Assembly (NCBI GenBank): GCA_026260175.1
Contig: JAKCWW010000043.1
Coordinates: forward strand, 20,994-84,993
Origin: Reticulitermes lucifugus
Lineage: Eukaryota; Arthropoda; Insecta; Blattodea; Rhinotermitidae
DNA: 64,000 nucleotides
Direction of reading: 5' to 3'
The notes under the pieces were generated by a model, which was not told the DNA's origin, made no database searches, and worked only from the letters and a program-made list of their open reading frames with translations. This document shows positions 48,221 to 60,605 of this stretch, one piece after another. Position numbers and translations under genes: made by a program. Position 1 is the first letter of the stretch. The number at the start of each line of letters is the position of its first letter.

Positions 48221-50565
48221 TAGGTTATTTATTTACTTATCCATCTAGCCATCTGTTTATTTATTTATGTTTATTTATTTCCAGAAAGTAATGTTGTCCA
48301 ACCGTACATTACGTCCAGAATCTGCTCATTCATGTCTATGAAAAAAAACGCAAAACGTGGGAAACTCTTGTGGGTACAAGAAGCATGGCTGGAATTTAGC
48401 CCCTCACCTCCATCAAGTATCTCTGTGTTGGATGAAAACATAGTTTGTTCCAATCCTTAAATCTTGAGATGGTGGCAGTAGGCTGCCATCTGTAGCAATC
48501 TGTAGAAAGGTGGTTGAATACGACCGTCCAGTTGATACCACACCCGCAATAATTACCTGTTGTCAGCACTAATAAGTGCCATTTCAGAACCTTGATTGTT
48601 ATATGTAAAAGGAGTACCAAGAGGCTCACTCAAAACCACTACATATGCCACTGGCATTTGCCGTGCAATTAAAAGCATATATATCACTGATATGCATGTC
48701 ATTATATTAATTCATTATTATATTTAGTCATATTGGTCATTAGGTTAGGTTACGTTATTTATTTTATTTATCATCAGCTTCCTCAAAGTACGAGTATAAT
48801 AACTTGCTGAGCAACTCCTAGCTTGTTCTGAGGAACTGCTCCATAAGTTTTTGGTCTGTATATTAGGCGATATAAATAGACTTTTTTTCTGCAAAGCTGT
48901 ACACAAATATTGAACAGTCACCGAAAAGTGGCAACAAACTGTCTCCAACCGTACTGCCAACATCATGTCCTTTCAATAATATCCCATGATAGTTATTCGT
49001 AGAATTCCAACTAAGTACACTTGCATTTAGTTCGAATTATAAGAATAATATGCTTAATGCACGGAATATGAATAATATTCAGGTCCTAGGACGTATTCCT
49101 CACACTCCAACAGACATCTAACACACTGTCAATGCTACATTCACCAGCCCATGGATGGAGGCGCCTTCATTCCTCAAACTGTTGCACAGCCCAATTAAAT
49201 CTTAAATATGAGATTCAGCGAAAGACAAAATGTGATAATGCTACAATGCACATTGTGCGCACCTTTCAATATTTATATTAAATATGAGATGCAGCTAATA
49301 ACATCAAACAGGACAGCTCCAAGGCAATTGTGTGAAGATTCTGATGAGTTATACACCTTTCGTACAGAAACCCCTGATACGTTATGTCACAGCAAACAAG
49401 AACGCAACTGCTGAATGCTACCGCCCTGGTTCAAAGTCCGCCTTTCTCTGCCATCTATGTTGTACTAAACACAGCCACTGAGCGTTGCCGGCTATAAGTA
49501 ACGACCACAGATTAACGACGTCAAAACCGCTTGTGGTGCCACAAGGTCTTGTTTCCGGGGTACCATTGAACTTTCACTGAAGGATGAGAATATTCATGCA
49601 GTCGTGTCTGTTTAGCACTTTATTCTTTTATTTCGTAGATTTTATTAGAGATAGCAGCACATGTATTAATGTACTTCTGTATTTCCTGCACAGATGGCAG
49701 TGATGACGTGAGGAGAAAGCCGTGTCACGTCAGTCGTGATGAAGAAAGGTTTGTTGCGTGTTTGATGTTAGTGTCATTCAATGAAGTATTTGATTACGCA
49801 CGCTAGAATTGCAATAACGTAGCCTTTGCGCACATTGTGTGTGTCTCGAATAACAGAATTCTTTATACGTATGCGTATTATGCTGTGGAAAGACAATGGT
49901 GGCCTTTAATTTCACACTGATACCTGTTAAACATGTGGTTCAAAACAGGTGATTTGATCTCTAGTGAAATGTCATGGCGAAGTGATGAGCGGTATGTGAA
50001 ATCAACTGCGGAGTAAAAATGTTGGAATGTGCGGAACTATTTTAATTATACCTCCAAATATCGACAGCTGGAGGTTGAGACCATGTGGTTTGAAGAATGA
50101 GCTTGGATGCAGATAGTCTGGTAAGTAATATGCAATGAATGACTTTTCACTCAAAATTATTATTATAAATAGGGACCAAAAAGTGAAGAAGTATAATTGC
50201 TAGAGCACTCTGTCGTTGATAATTATGCTGAATGTTTTTTAATATAAGAAAAGTCATGGCCACTTGATGTCTTTGACACGTTTCCATTTACATATTACAA
50301 TTGTTGACATTATAAAATAAGGTAGCATGTAAGTTGATACGAAAGTTTGACTCTCGTTAGATGCTGCATTCCATTTAGGGCTTGTTTTGCTTCTTAAATA
50401 AATGCCACAGTGCCTGAAGTAAACCCGTGAATACTATTGCTACTAAGGTACGTGTGGTTATGCTGGAGAGTTGCGGCGTGGCTAATGATTGTTAAGTGGA
50501 GATTTAGGTTACGGACCACAGACTAGCGGTACTGTTCGTGATCGCGTTCCAGACATATTTTAATG

Positions 50566-50647
50566 TAAATTAAGTTACAGACCAACTGATGCACACTAAA
50601 ACCACTTTTTATGTAGCTTTTATGTAGTTGGTCTGTAACTTAATTTA
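50566..50647. repeat. perfect 22-bp inverted repeat
   Basis: taaattaagttacagaccaa + ct at 50566-50587 pairs exactly with 50626-50647 around a 38-base spacer. Confidence 0.9.
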
Positions 50648-50701
50648 ATATAACGAAGATGCACGGTGTCAACAGTGTGAAATATTTTAATGTGTTGATC
50701 T

Positions 50702-51429
50702 GCCGCATTTCCTCGATTATAAGACGCTGTGGATTGTAAGACGCACCATATATTTGTAATAGGTTTTCAGGGAAGAAAAATAATATGTAAGTTATATTAT
50801 ATTAGGTGTCGTCAATATTCAGATATAAAACTCTTTTTGTATTAACAAACAAAAATCAACGCAAAACTGGCTTCTTCAATTGTGCGTACAGTTTCACATT
50901 CTGAATCTGTATTTTCTCCTGTCGCGTCTTAATTCAGGCCCGTCAAGATCAGGACTGTGACGTAAGATACCTACTGTGCTATCAAGTGCATTTGTAATGT
51001 GCGAAGATAAGCTAATGTCATCGGTACCCTCGCCGTCTAGAGCTTTGATTGTAAGAAGTTAAGACACAGCAATGATAACAGGTGTAACAATCAACGCTAA
51101 CTGATCTATGTTCGTCACAGAGAATTATTTAACACTAGAACCAAGTAGCATTTTCAGCCTCCAAGCCCCCATTGGGTGCTTTATGCATTGGCACACCTAA
51201 TGACATTTTAAACAGCGGAAGTACGCAGCAGTACTTTGGAATCTCCTTTGTTGTTATCTTTGTGTTTACTGTGCCATGACTAGTGTTGTACACATGAAAT
51301 TTTTCTTCCTTTCTTTCCTTTACGGTACAATCTACATCGATTCTTAGAGGCCATCAAATGTAAGACTCACGCTTTTTTTTTTAATTTTAAAATGTGAACA
51401 GTTGCGTCTTAGAATCCAGGAAATACGGC
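50702..51429. mobile_element. 728-bp DNA element with 26-bp inverted ends
   Basis: Left end 50702-50727 (gccgcatttcctcgattata...) and right end 51404-51429 match in inverse orientation at 23 of 26 positions (core GCCGYATTTCCT ... TAAGACGC). Inner repeats of the same word occur (gtaagacgca near 50735, gtaagactcacgc near 51360). The end motif CCGTATTT...ATAAGACGC is common in animal non-autonomous DNA transposons. No transposase inside. Confidence 0.65.
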
Positions 51430-52276
51430 TTTTATTTTCTGTGTTATTTGTTGTTTGCAATCATAATGATGAATTTTAGGAAGAAAGCTTAATGATTGCA
51501 TTGAGCGAATGTTGGCACTATTCTGTTCCACAAAGTAACAAACTACATCCCATCCTGTATCTGTTATCTTTAATTTGGTGTACATTTAATATACTCGTAA
51601 ATGCGTGTATCGCATTGGTTTATTCGTAAATCGTGATTCCTTGCGCTCATTCTCTTTCCATTCTCTGCGCTGCCTCAGATTCGGGGGAAAACAAATGTTG
51701 AGGCCAATGGGTCATGTATAAATGCAAGATATGGATACTGCTTACGAGCCTATAATTTTTATGTTTCTTTTAAGCAGCACATGAATGAATGAATTTTAAA
51801 TTGTTCGGTTACAAGTCCGTGTAACGAAGAAACAAGTACCGAGAGATTATGTCCGTGTGAATGTGACAGTGTAGGTTAGTCACATTCAAAATGTATTTGT
51901 TTTGGTCAAGTGGAACATTCGAAATATATTAAACAATTCTGATGTAAATACTGTATTTTATGGAAGATGTGATACCCTTGATAAGGTAATCTAGAGTTAC
52001 GACAATTAACTTAAAACTAATTCATAATTAAAGGCTGAAAATTTAAAATGTAATAGTTCAGTTGTTAGGTACAACTTTCAGACTCGCCTTCATAACGTAG
52101 GTCAACAGCGACTTGCATTCACATGGTTCTTGGCTCGAATCTTAGGGTTGGTTAGCCTGACAGATCTAAGAATGCAGTTTTCCAGTCCGTCCAGGCAGTT
52201 TTCTATCAAGTCCACAAGCCTATCAGAAAACAATTGCCTTGTAAAACTTTACAATAAGAATTGCTGTCATAGCCCA

Positions 52277-52460
52277 ATTCGGAAATGTTTTATGTTATTC
52301 AGCGTGAAATTCGGACATGATTTCTGATATTCGACGTGAAATTCGGAATAGTTTTGTGTTATTCAGCGGGAAATTCGGACATGATTTCTGTTATTCGACG
52401 TGAAATTCGGAACAGTTTTGTGTTATTCGACGTGAGATTCGGAAATGTTTTGTGTTTTTT
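52277..52460 (+). repeat. 32-bp minisatellite, about 5.9 units
   Basis: Units begin attcgga. Units 1, 3, 5 and 6 have a GTTTTRTGTT core; units 2 and 4 have catgatttctg, so the array alternates in 64-bp dimers. Units are 32 bp each with no length change. Confidence 0.9.
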
Positions 52461-53017
52461 CGAACGCTGGTTTTCGTTTTAAATTTCTATTCCCGTTTTG
52501 GTTATAGGAAACCGGAACGTCAGAGATGTGAAGAGAAAGAAGCCTATATCCAGAACTGTAAAGGGAAACATGTTGTGCATCTGTAGGAAACGGAGTGAAA
52601 TTAGTCAGAAGGGAGAAAGTTCCTCTTACTTGTGGGAATAAGTATGCACTGTTGTGAAGTCTCAAAACCCCAGTTTTCTTATCAGATTTAGCAATTTGTT
52701 GTCTGAATAAGAACGCATATATTGCAATGTGCAGTACGTGGGAAGAGGTCAGTTTCGGTATCCATTTTTCTGTTTTAGCCTGTGTAAGTACGGCGAACCT
52801 ATTGGTTTCGGAATAAAAGTTCGTTTTCTTTTAGTGCCGCTATATTTATGCAGCGAATGCTCTCAGAGAGAGGGCGGGCCTGTCATATTTCATAACGTAT
52901 TGAATTTCTTGGCGAGGAATCACGCTGCCCAATACGCAAGCCGGAGCAGAGTCATTGACAAGATAATATTACTTCCTTAGCCAGCCAAAAAGTTTCCCGC
53001 ATTTTACGTAGGCTAAC

Positions 53018-53300
53018 CCGAAGGTTCATTACCGTGTTTACATGAGCCTGCCACTGGTTTCTGTCCTGAGCCAGATGAGTGCAGTCCATATCATTCCATC
53101 CTGTTTAAGATCAATTTTACCATTATCCTCCCATTTGTGCCTTGATTTTCAATGTAGTTCTTCCCTTCATGTTATCCCACCCAAATTCTTTAATTTTCTC
53201 CTCTCTGCCATACCTGCCACATGCCCTGCCCATCTAATCCTCCTTGATTTCGATATCCTAATAATATTCGGTTAGAAGTACACATCATGAAGATACCGGA
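53018..53300 (-). mobile_element. LINE C-terminal fragment
   Basis: Complement of the LINE tail: cgaaggttcattaccgtgtt (NTVMNLR), ccactggtttctgtcctgag (AQDRNQW), ttaccattatcctcccattt and acatgccctgcccatctaat (WAGHVARM). Confidence 0.7.
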
Positions 53301-53984
53301 CCAAGTGGTAGTAAGCATTCCCCGATTTCAAGTTGCTCTTAAATTTTCCGCGGATTCAATTTTTAGCCACAACTGGCAAAGCAGTTGCGAGAAGTGTCTG
53401 TTAGCTTCGTCATGTCTGGCTGTCCGTCCGCCCGTGTCCGGATTTCGTGAAATTTGTGTATTGGGGATTTTTACTGAAGTCTGTGGACCAAATTCAAGTT
53501 TGCTTTTCAACAGGCACTTTACATTAAGACTACATGTTTATGCCATTGGACTTTACGATGGGGACAGGCTGTGTTTTCCGTGAGGTACCAGCTAAGGCCG
53601 AAGAAATAGTTGGCGATTTAAAAATATCAGCTTGGAGTGTTCTGTCTGAGGTACGAGATGAAGCCAAAGGAACTCTTAACATTCTAAACTCAACAGTTGA
53701 TCATGATCTACTGGAAGTAGGTTCAGCAGAGCATATTGTTGCTAAGGTACGGAGAAAACTTACAGTGACAATAAAAGAGCGGACACCCCCAATGTGTTAC
53801 GCCCTTTATACATCTCCTAACGTCGTGTGGTTTAGTGTTGTTGTTCCAAAATATTTGGACTTTACCACATTGTCAAAGGATTTATTGGCTGTCTGTAGGG
53901 TGTGATTATGTCCTGCAGTGTGTTGAGGAGACAAACGTATGCTTTATTGAACAATAATATGCTTTGTTTTGGCAGCATTTAGGC

Positions 53985-54230
53985 CTCCTACTAGGCCAGC
54001 CTCTCACGGCGGAGGCCCGGGTTCGATCCCTGGTCAGTTCATGTGGGATTTTTGATGGACAAAGTGGCACTGGAACAGGTTTTCCCTGAGTACTTCGGTT
54101 TTTCCCCTGTCAGTTTCGTTCCATCGGTGCTCCATTATACGTAAAAACGAAAAAAAAACCAATCTTTTCATCACAGGGTTGCAAAATAAGCCTCAAGGCT
54201 GCGGTGCGTCCGTAGCATCTGCTGCGGGGC
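53985..54230 (+). repeat. SINE-like repeat, family D, sense copy
   Basis: Head with gggttcgatccctggtcagt (B box), then gtggcactggaacaggtttt, cctgagtacttcggtttttc and ccctgtcagtttcgttccat. CpGs are kept. Confidence 0.6.
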
Positions 54231-54459
54231 CCTTCATAAAACAAATAACAAAACAAACCTTGTTCAAACGTCAGCCAGGTCCGGTAAGTACAGAAGAAAG
54301 TGTCTGGCGTAAACTGCAGGACAGACACGTCCGTTATGCTGTCTGTAACTTTCTTAATTCTGTCATTTGCCGGGTGAACAGTCATCGAACAGAGTCGTCC
54401 TTGAGAAAGTAGTAGTCGTCGAGCTGGTCAAGAAATTCCGTGCGTTTATGGTACCTGAA

Positions 54460-54680
54460 ATATCGTTAACCGTGTTCACAAAACCCTCCACTGCCCCCTG
54501 TCCTAAGCATGGTGAATCCCTGTCACACATTTACAGTCTGTTTCTTTAAGATCCATTTTAATATTATCCTCATTTCTACGTCTTCGACTTGCAAGTGGTA
54601 TATTTCCCTCATGTTTTTCGACTAAAATTTTGTATGTATCTCGTTTTTCCCATGCCATGTCGGGAAAAAAGGCCTAAGTT
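54460..54680 (-). mobile_element. LINE C-terminal fragment
   Basis: Complement of the same tail: ttaagatccattttaatatt (NIKMDL), atcctcatttctacgtcttc and atgtatctcgtttttcccat. Confidence 0.55.
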
Positions 54681-55204
54681 TAGCAATCGGTTATGGTATT
54701 TGTGTGGCGCTTCGAGACGAGTGAGGTACTTGCATGCATTTCTCAGCAGCGAGGTGTTCATAATCGAATTAATTACGGTTTCTCTCAGCCTGATAAGTAA
54801 CACTAACAGCAGGAAGATCCATAATGAAACGGGCAGAGAATGAAAGCAAGTCGCTAGGAGAAGGAAAGTGATCACACAGTTACGATGTCCATCGTTTAAA
54901 AGTTCATGGGAGCCAAGAGTCGGAAAACGAACGTAGGAAGTGCTATGAAGCCCATTGTTTCACGTGTGGTTGCAAAAATGTGTTACGCTAGCGACATCTC
55001 ATTGCGTAAAATGTAGTAATGTATTGCATGAGTATGAAAACACCGTACGTGCATTTGTTAACAAATGCTTTGCTTAGTTTATTTCAGCCCTTAAGTCCTT
55101 TGTTTTCTTCATAGGTCAAGTTACGTATTAACAGTTGTAGCGGGTTTCCTTTAGCGAACGTGAGTGAGGCCAAGGCACTTAGTTGCTAAAGATGTCTGTA
55201 TTTT

Positions 55205-55424
55205 ATGGTACGCGCCATGAAGTTATATGGGGGAGTGGAGGTATAGCTTGACTTATTCTTAACCTCGGTACTAGGTAGAGGTGAGTCGCCAGCTTCGCGC
55301 CCAGGTTGGCCCCAGAGATTGTTTGGACGTTTTGGAGACAAGAAAAAGCTCTTACCTCTGCCAACCACAGTTCCTCTGACATCTAGCTCGTAGCCTAGTC
55401 ACTATACCGACTACGCTATCCTAC
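55205..55424 (-). repeat. tRNA-derived SINE, family A, internally shortened
   Basis: Antisense, from cgcgccatgaagt to tataccgactacgctatcct. It lacks about 60 bp of the middle body relative to 7560-7843. Confidence 0.7.
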
Positions 55425-55567
55425 TATTCATTTTTTTAAAGAAAACTGTAAACCTCCATTTGACCTTAATGCAGAATTCTAAATGCAATATGTGACCGCT
55501 ACGGCCCAAATTTGAATCCGAACCCCAGCTTTTAATGTAATAAAGTGTTCCAGTGCTTGATTGAGCA

Positions 55568-55812
55568 GTACGTCATGAAAGCATATGGAGGCGTGGAAAT
55601 GCAGCTCCATTCATTCTTAACCTGGGAACCTGGTGGAGGGGAATGGTCAGCTTCACACCCCAGCCGCGCTCGCTGGAAATTGGTGGACCCTAGAACCGGT
55701 CTGGACGCTTTGGAAAAGAGAAAAATAATTTTCACCTCCCAGGAATCGAAGCAGGATTACACGGTCGTCCAGCCCGTAGCCTAGTCAGTAACCGACGGAG
55801 CTTTCCCGGCTT
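55568..55812 (-). repeat. tRNA-derived SINE, family A
   Basis: Antisense, from tacgtcatgaaagcatatgg to gacggagctttcccggc. It lies 144 bp from another copy in the same orientation and 33 bp from a foldback element. Confidence 0.7.
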
Positions 55813-55844
55813 CATTATCCCACTGTACGAAGTTTAAATGAGAT

Positions 55845-56050
55845 CTAATATTCAATAAAATCTGTCAGCACAACTATGCTTTTTTTATGTAACAGAAAGC
55901 TACATGTTTCGATCTTAGTAGACAGTCATCAGGCGAAGTATAAAGAATTTGATTAAAAGCAATTACTTGGTGTACTAAGACCGAAACATGTAGCTTTTTG
56001 TTACATAATGAACGCCTAGTTGTGTTGACGGTATTTTATGGAATATTAGT
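55845..56050. mobile_element. foldback element, ~75-bp arms
   Basis: Left arm 55845-55919 (ctaatattcaataaaatctg ... ctacatgtttcgatctta) pairs with right arm 55974-56050 (taagaccgaaacatgtagct ... ttttatggaatattag). The loop has cagtcatcaggcgaa. Same inner motif as 2018-2434. Confidence 0.8.
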
Positions 56051-56733
56051 AATTATATAAACAAAACGGTGTATCTTCTATTAAGTTAAATGCGATCCGT
56101 TTAGTAGTTTTGGTGTTTAAATATGCAGACGAACGCCGCTTTATCATTACGCGTTCGTTGTATATCTTGTGCGAAGGAAGTCTAAACATGTATGGTATAT
56201 CGTGAGTAATCGTCAATCAGAACGTTCTCAATAATGAAACTGAAACTGATTTCTTGTCTCCAAGGCTATACCCAGACGATGTGAAGCAGATTGTTAAGAA
56301 CCGTCATTAAATGTCATTACAAAATTTAAAAGAGTAAATAAAATGTGTCCTCAATGTGTTAAGGTGTGACTGACTGCGTGCGAGCAGGAGGTTTACTGCA
56401 GCCACAATTACCGTCAGGCATTTGCAGTAAAAGAGCAGCCGTGCACTTACGCTGCGATCTTCATGGCCTGAAAGTTTTCTGTTGTTATAATAATAAGAAT
56501 AATAATAATTGGTGCTTGTCTTTATAAATTAAAAAATATAATTAAATGAGGAAAGCTTGCCAGGAGCGTGAGACAGTAGCCTATGTGTATTGCATGTTGT
56601 CTTACGTACCTACTTGGGACGAGAATTCGTCTAATGTGTTTGACACTGTACAATAGATTTCCTGCACTGTTGTAACGTTCTACCTCTTTATACTGTATGA
56701 ACGAGATATCTGGCCCAAATGCTAGTCGCTTTT

Positions 56734-57000
56734 GTATAGCAGGATTAATTCCACAAAGTCTCCAGCTTCAGGCGCAGGTAACATTAGCGAGCCTAGACTG
56801 ATGTCACAAGTCAGGAGAGTGCGCGAAGTCATGTGCGCGTAGAGCAGTGTGTGTTCTGCAATCAGTGCGGTGGGGGTGCCAGTATAGGTCTGCTTACGTA
56901 GTAGCTGCAGCCACGTGACTGAGGTAGGAGGTTTGTGAGACCCGCGCTGAACGTCGTAATGCAAAATTACGGGGACTTTGTGGATGTAATCCTGCTATAC
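56734..57000. mobile_element. 267-bp MITE-like element
   Basis: Ends gtatagcaggattaattcca and its inverse partner (tggatgtaatcctgctatac) form 27-bp inverted repeats with 2 mismatches. No coding content recognised inside. Confidence 0.75.
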
Positions 57001-60000
57001 TGAAAAACTTCGATGTGATGAAATTAGTGATCATATGCTGTTTCTGCCTTGTCTATGACACTGTAGACTTTAATCATTACGTATGTCGTGTCACCTATAG
57101 ACCATTCACTGTTTAGAGTAGACAATTCTTATGGCAACAGCGTTGCAACCCTTCACGAGTTTCACCGCTGCCACTCGCGCAGAGCCTTTGCCATAAGTTA
57201 TGCATTCGCGCGTGTTAAAACACATTTTAAATCCGGAGTTTTCAGCTTTACTTAAGGCGTTATTCTTAAAGTAATAAACAATTGGAACATAAGGCTTTTC
57301 ACACAAACACATATATTGGCATTCGATAACGAGAAAGCATAAACTTGCACGCAAGCACATGTAGGGGGCAAACTTTCGCGCTGAATGTATTCGCATTGTT
57401 TACAAGATGTCAGCAAGGCAGAGCCCGTTACTTTAAGCATAGCAAACGCCACAAAGAAATTGAATGTGTATGTTATTTTTAAGGAACATGTTAACATTCT
57501 GTCCGTGCTAATGAACTATAAACACTTCCACCTAATTTATCTCATGTAGAAAGTTATTACATCGCCCACTCTGTCGCAGTGTCACTCGCAGGACGCAGCA
57601 AAAACTTTTACAGGTTGTGCAGTGACGTCATATTAACCACATTGAAGTCGTCGAATCAGTTGGACGTCTGCGCCTAGTAAACTTACTTTCTGACTGGAGA
57701 CTTGCGTGCTGTCTGCTGAGATGTAACTCCATGTGGTCTGGTAGAAATTTGCCAGTGTTTGAGAAGGACATGCTACGGCCGCCTACAGCTTCATTCTTCT
57801 ACGTTGTAGATGGAAGCGGCAGGTTTCTTCGAAACGTCGGTAAATTTATACCAGGCTTCATGGCGACACGGATAATTTCTGCCAGACTATAAGGCGTGTT
57901 ACCTAATTTCTATGTCATAACTTGCTGTAATTTCAGCCGAGGTACTAGATGTGCTCTGACGTTAAATCGAACATGTACGGCGTGTTTGGTAAGCCAAAAT
58001 GAAGTTCTGTTTGATTTTTTGAGATTTTCGAACAGTCGAAAGCGAAACCATTGCGCTGACCAAGAGAAAGGCTTTGGGAATGACAGCGCGCGGTCCAGCA
58101 ACAACGAGTAATTTAGAAAGTGGAGAAATATGTGAATGTTATGTAGGGTTTATAACAGATGTGTTTAGCCAGTCACAATGAATAAGTCCCGTTAATGGAC
58201 ATGCTAAATTCGCAACAGAATTTCACTTTCTTTGTGAAGCAAAAATGCAACCACAGTAAACGTGGACTTAAAATTTCGTGTTATAATAACCTAATGGAAT
58301 TGTCATGAGCAACTGTACGTATTTGTGTCGTGCTGACAGGATGATTTCGAAATAAAACTGACGGTGTACAGCCTTGACCCTTCCAAGGATAGTTCCTGTC
58401 AAGATATCCAGTCTGAGAAACAATGTAAAATTACTTTTTTTTCGGACTGGTTTCATGCTTCTGGACGCTGCGGAACGGCTTCTTTTCTTTCCTCGTTTCT
58501 TATTCCAGAAAGACTGGATGACCATACGGATAGACATTTACAGGCGCCTGGAACAGCATTCTTGAAATACACTGACCTGTGTAGTTACTGCCAAAACCTG
58601 CTGAGATAAAATACAGTCATAGGACAGTGTAATTACATCGAATTTCAGTGAGTAAACTGCTGTGGAGTAGGTGAGAAATATTCAGCTTTGCATAAATGTT
58701 AGCTAATTACATTACATAGGAGTTCAGTGCCTGTTATTATTTTCGTGTCCTGAGAAATTGGAAGGGCTTTTGTAAGGACATTTTTACTAAGTCTTGTATG
58801 TCGCAAGATACAGATTTCCACTTCCAGTGTTTTTAAGTCATATTTTTAAATACAAGGTATGACTAGTGTCCGGTGATTATATCACTGTCTTGTCGCCGGT
58901 ACAGCGTCGTAATTTGGCCTTCTATAATAAAGGCTAATTGACACATACAAGACAGTGTTCGGAGCGTGTTCCATGGCTTCGAAAGTAGTTTCTGAAGGCT
59001 ACGGCCAGACATAGCACGAGCACAGTCGGTGCAGTCCTGTGTGTGTGAATTGAGATTCGGCGACCAATGGGCAACAAGATATTTTTCGAAGAGGTTCGAC
59101 GTTTTCCAGCTAGCAGGTGGAATTTTACGCAGCTTGCTTCAGGCCGCGTATCATTTAGAAATTAGCTGCCCAGAAGCAAAACACGACCGCTTGCATCCAC
59201 ATTCCACATCATTTCTTATTTATTATAAATGATCTTTGTAGCTGCAAAGTCGTCGTCAAATAGCCCAGCCTCAGTTCGGAAGTTGGTAATCGAAAATGGG
59301 TGAAAGTAAGGAGGAAAGCATAGAGATGACTGAAGGGCTTTGATAATTTGTACCGTTCACCTGTCGTTTCTTCATTTCAGCCAAGTAGGTTGTGGTGGGC
59401 TGGGGAAATAAGAAATACACAAGAAGTTTTGGAATACCTTGCAGAAGATCAAGCCGTCTTTGTTTACAGTCGTCCCTCCATACGATGCAGATGTTGAGAA
59501 AGCGCCGTGAAATGAAATAAAGAAATGTGAGCAGTAACGAATCGGTGAAGGTAAACTTTCATCATTTGTGGGACAACCAGCACAGACAATCCGCAGACGA
59601 ACAGTCGAATTATGGGGTCCGCTTCTTTATTCATGCTAATGGACCACACATTAGAAAGGAAGATCTCTGGGCGGAAAGCCGCATGAATTGTTCTGGCTAT
59701 CACAACGACATTATTTTAACTAACTGAAACAGGAATATGGACCAAATGTTAGTTCAGACCACAGATATATAAATCTTTATTCTTTCATTCTGCGCTGTCT
59801 GTACGGAAGTGTGGGGCGGATAGCTGTTGCCCACTGTTTCCTGCCTCATATCGCCAGTTCCTTGTGCATTTACTTCACCACATTGACAGTCGTAGTAGGA
59901 ATGCGTGGCCTCTGTTATTTTCTTATTGTGAATGATGATTTATGGAAAATCTGGAATTAAGCGGTCGTGGCATATTTTAAGGCACTAGCTTTAGGAGAAT

Positions 60001-60103
60001 GTCCGGCGAAGAATGATGTAAAGCTGGAAGGAGTAGTTCCAGGAAATCCTTGTTGTGGCAGGAACGAATTAACAAGCCCGGTGATTGTTTTTATGATGGT
60101 CGT

Positions 60104-60118
60104 GGTGGTGGTGGTGTA

Positions 60119-60158
<40 letters not shown>

Positions 60159-60164
60159 ATTATG
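60104..60164. repeat. compound GGT/GCT/GAT trinucleotide repeat
   Basis: Runs of ggt, then gct, then gat in the same frame. They give Gly, Ala and Asp runs in a chance open frame. Confidence 0.9.
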
Positions 60165-60357
60165 CAGAGAAAACTACCAGCTACTTCAGAACAGTCGGAC
60201 TCCAGCTCGTGAATCGAATTCGGGACCTCTCCAAGTCGAAGCGTAACACTAACCACCCACCTTGTAACTATATTAAACGTAGGTGGGGTGGTTAAACTCT
60301 TCTTCCCAGCGCGAACGGTATTCTTTGATGATCGTAAAGTAGCATTTTTCTTCTTCC

Positions 60358-60605
60358 CATGGCGCAGCAGCCCCTAGTGGGCTAGAACCTCCTCATTATC
60401 GAGGCTTTACAATCACCCTCAGAACACCACCCTCGGTAGGACTCCTCTGGATGAGTGATCAGCCCGACGCAGAGACCTCTACCTGACAACACACGAAACT
60501 TACAAGGGACAGACATCCATGCTCTCGGCGGGATTCGAACCCACAATGATAGCAACCGAGCGGCCACAGGCCCACGCCTTAGACCGCGCGGCTACTGGGA
60601 TCGGC
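60358..60605 (-). repeat. tRNA-derived SINE, family C
   Basis: Antisense: gcgggattcgaacccacaat is the complement of a B box, followed by cacgccttagaccgcgcggc near the head. The body (cccctagtgggctagaacct) differs from families A and B. Confidence 0.65.

Noticed and set aside
60050-60295. Frame with Gly, Ala and Asp runs
   Set aside because: Produced by a compound trinucleotide microsatellite, not a protein domain.
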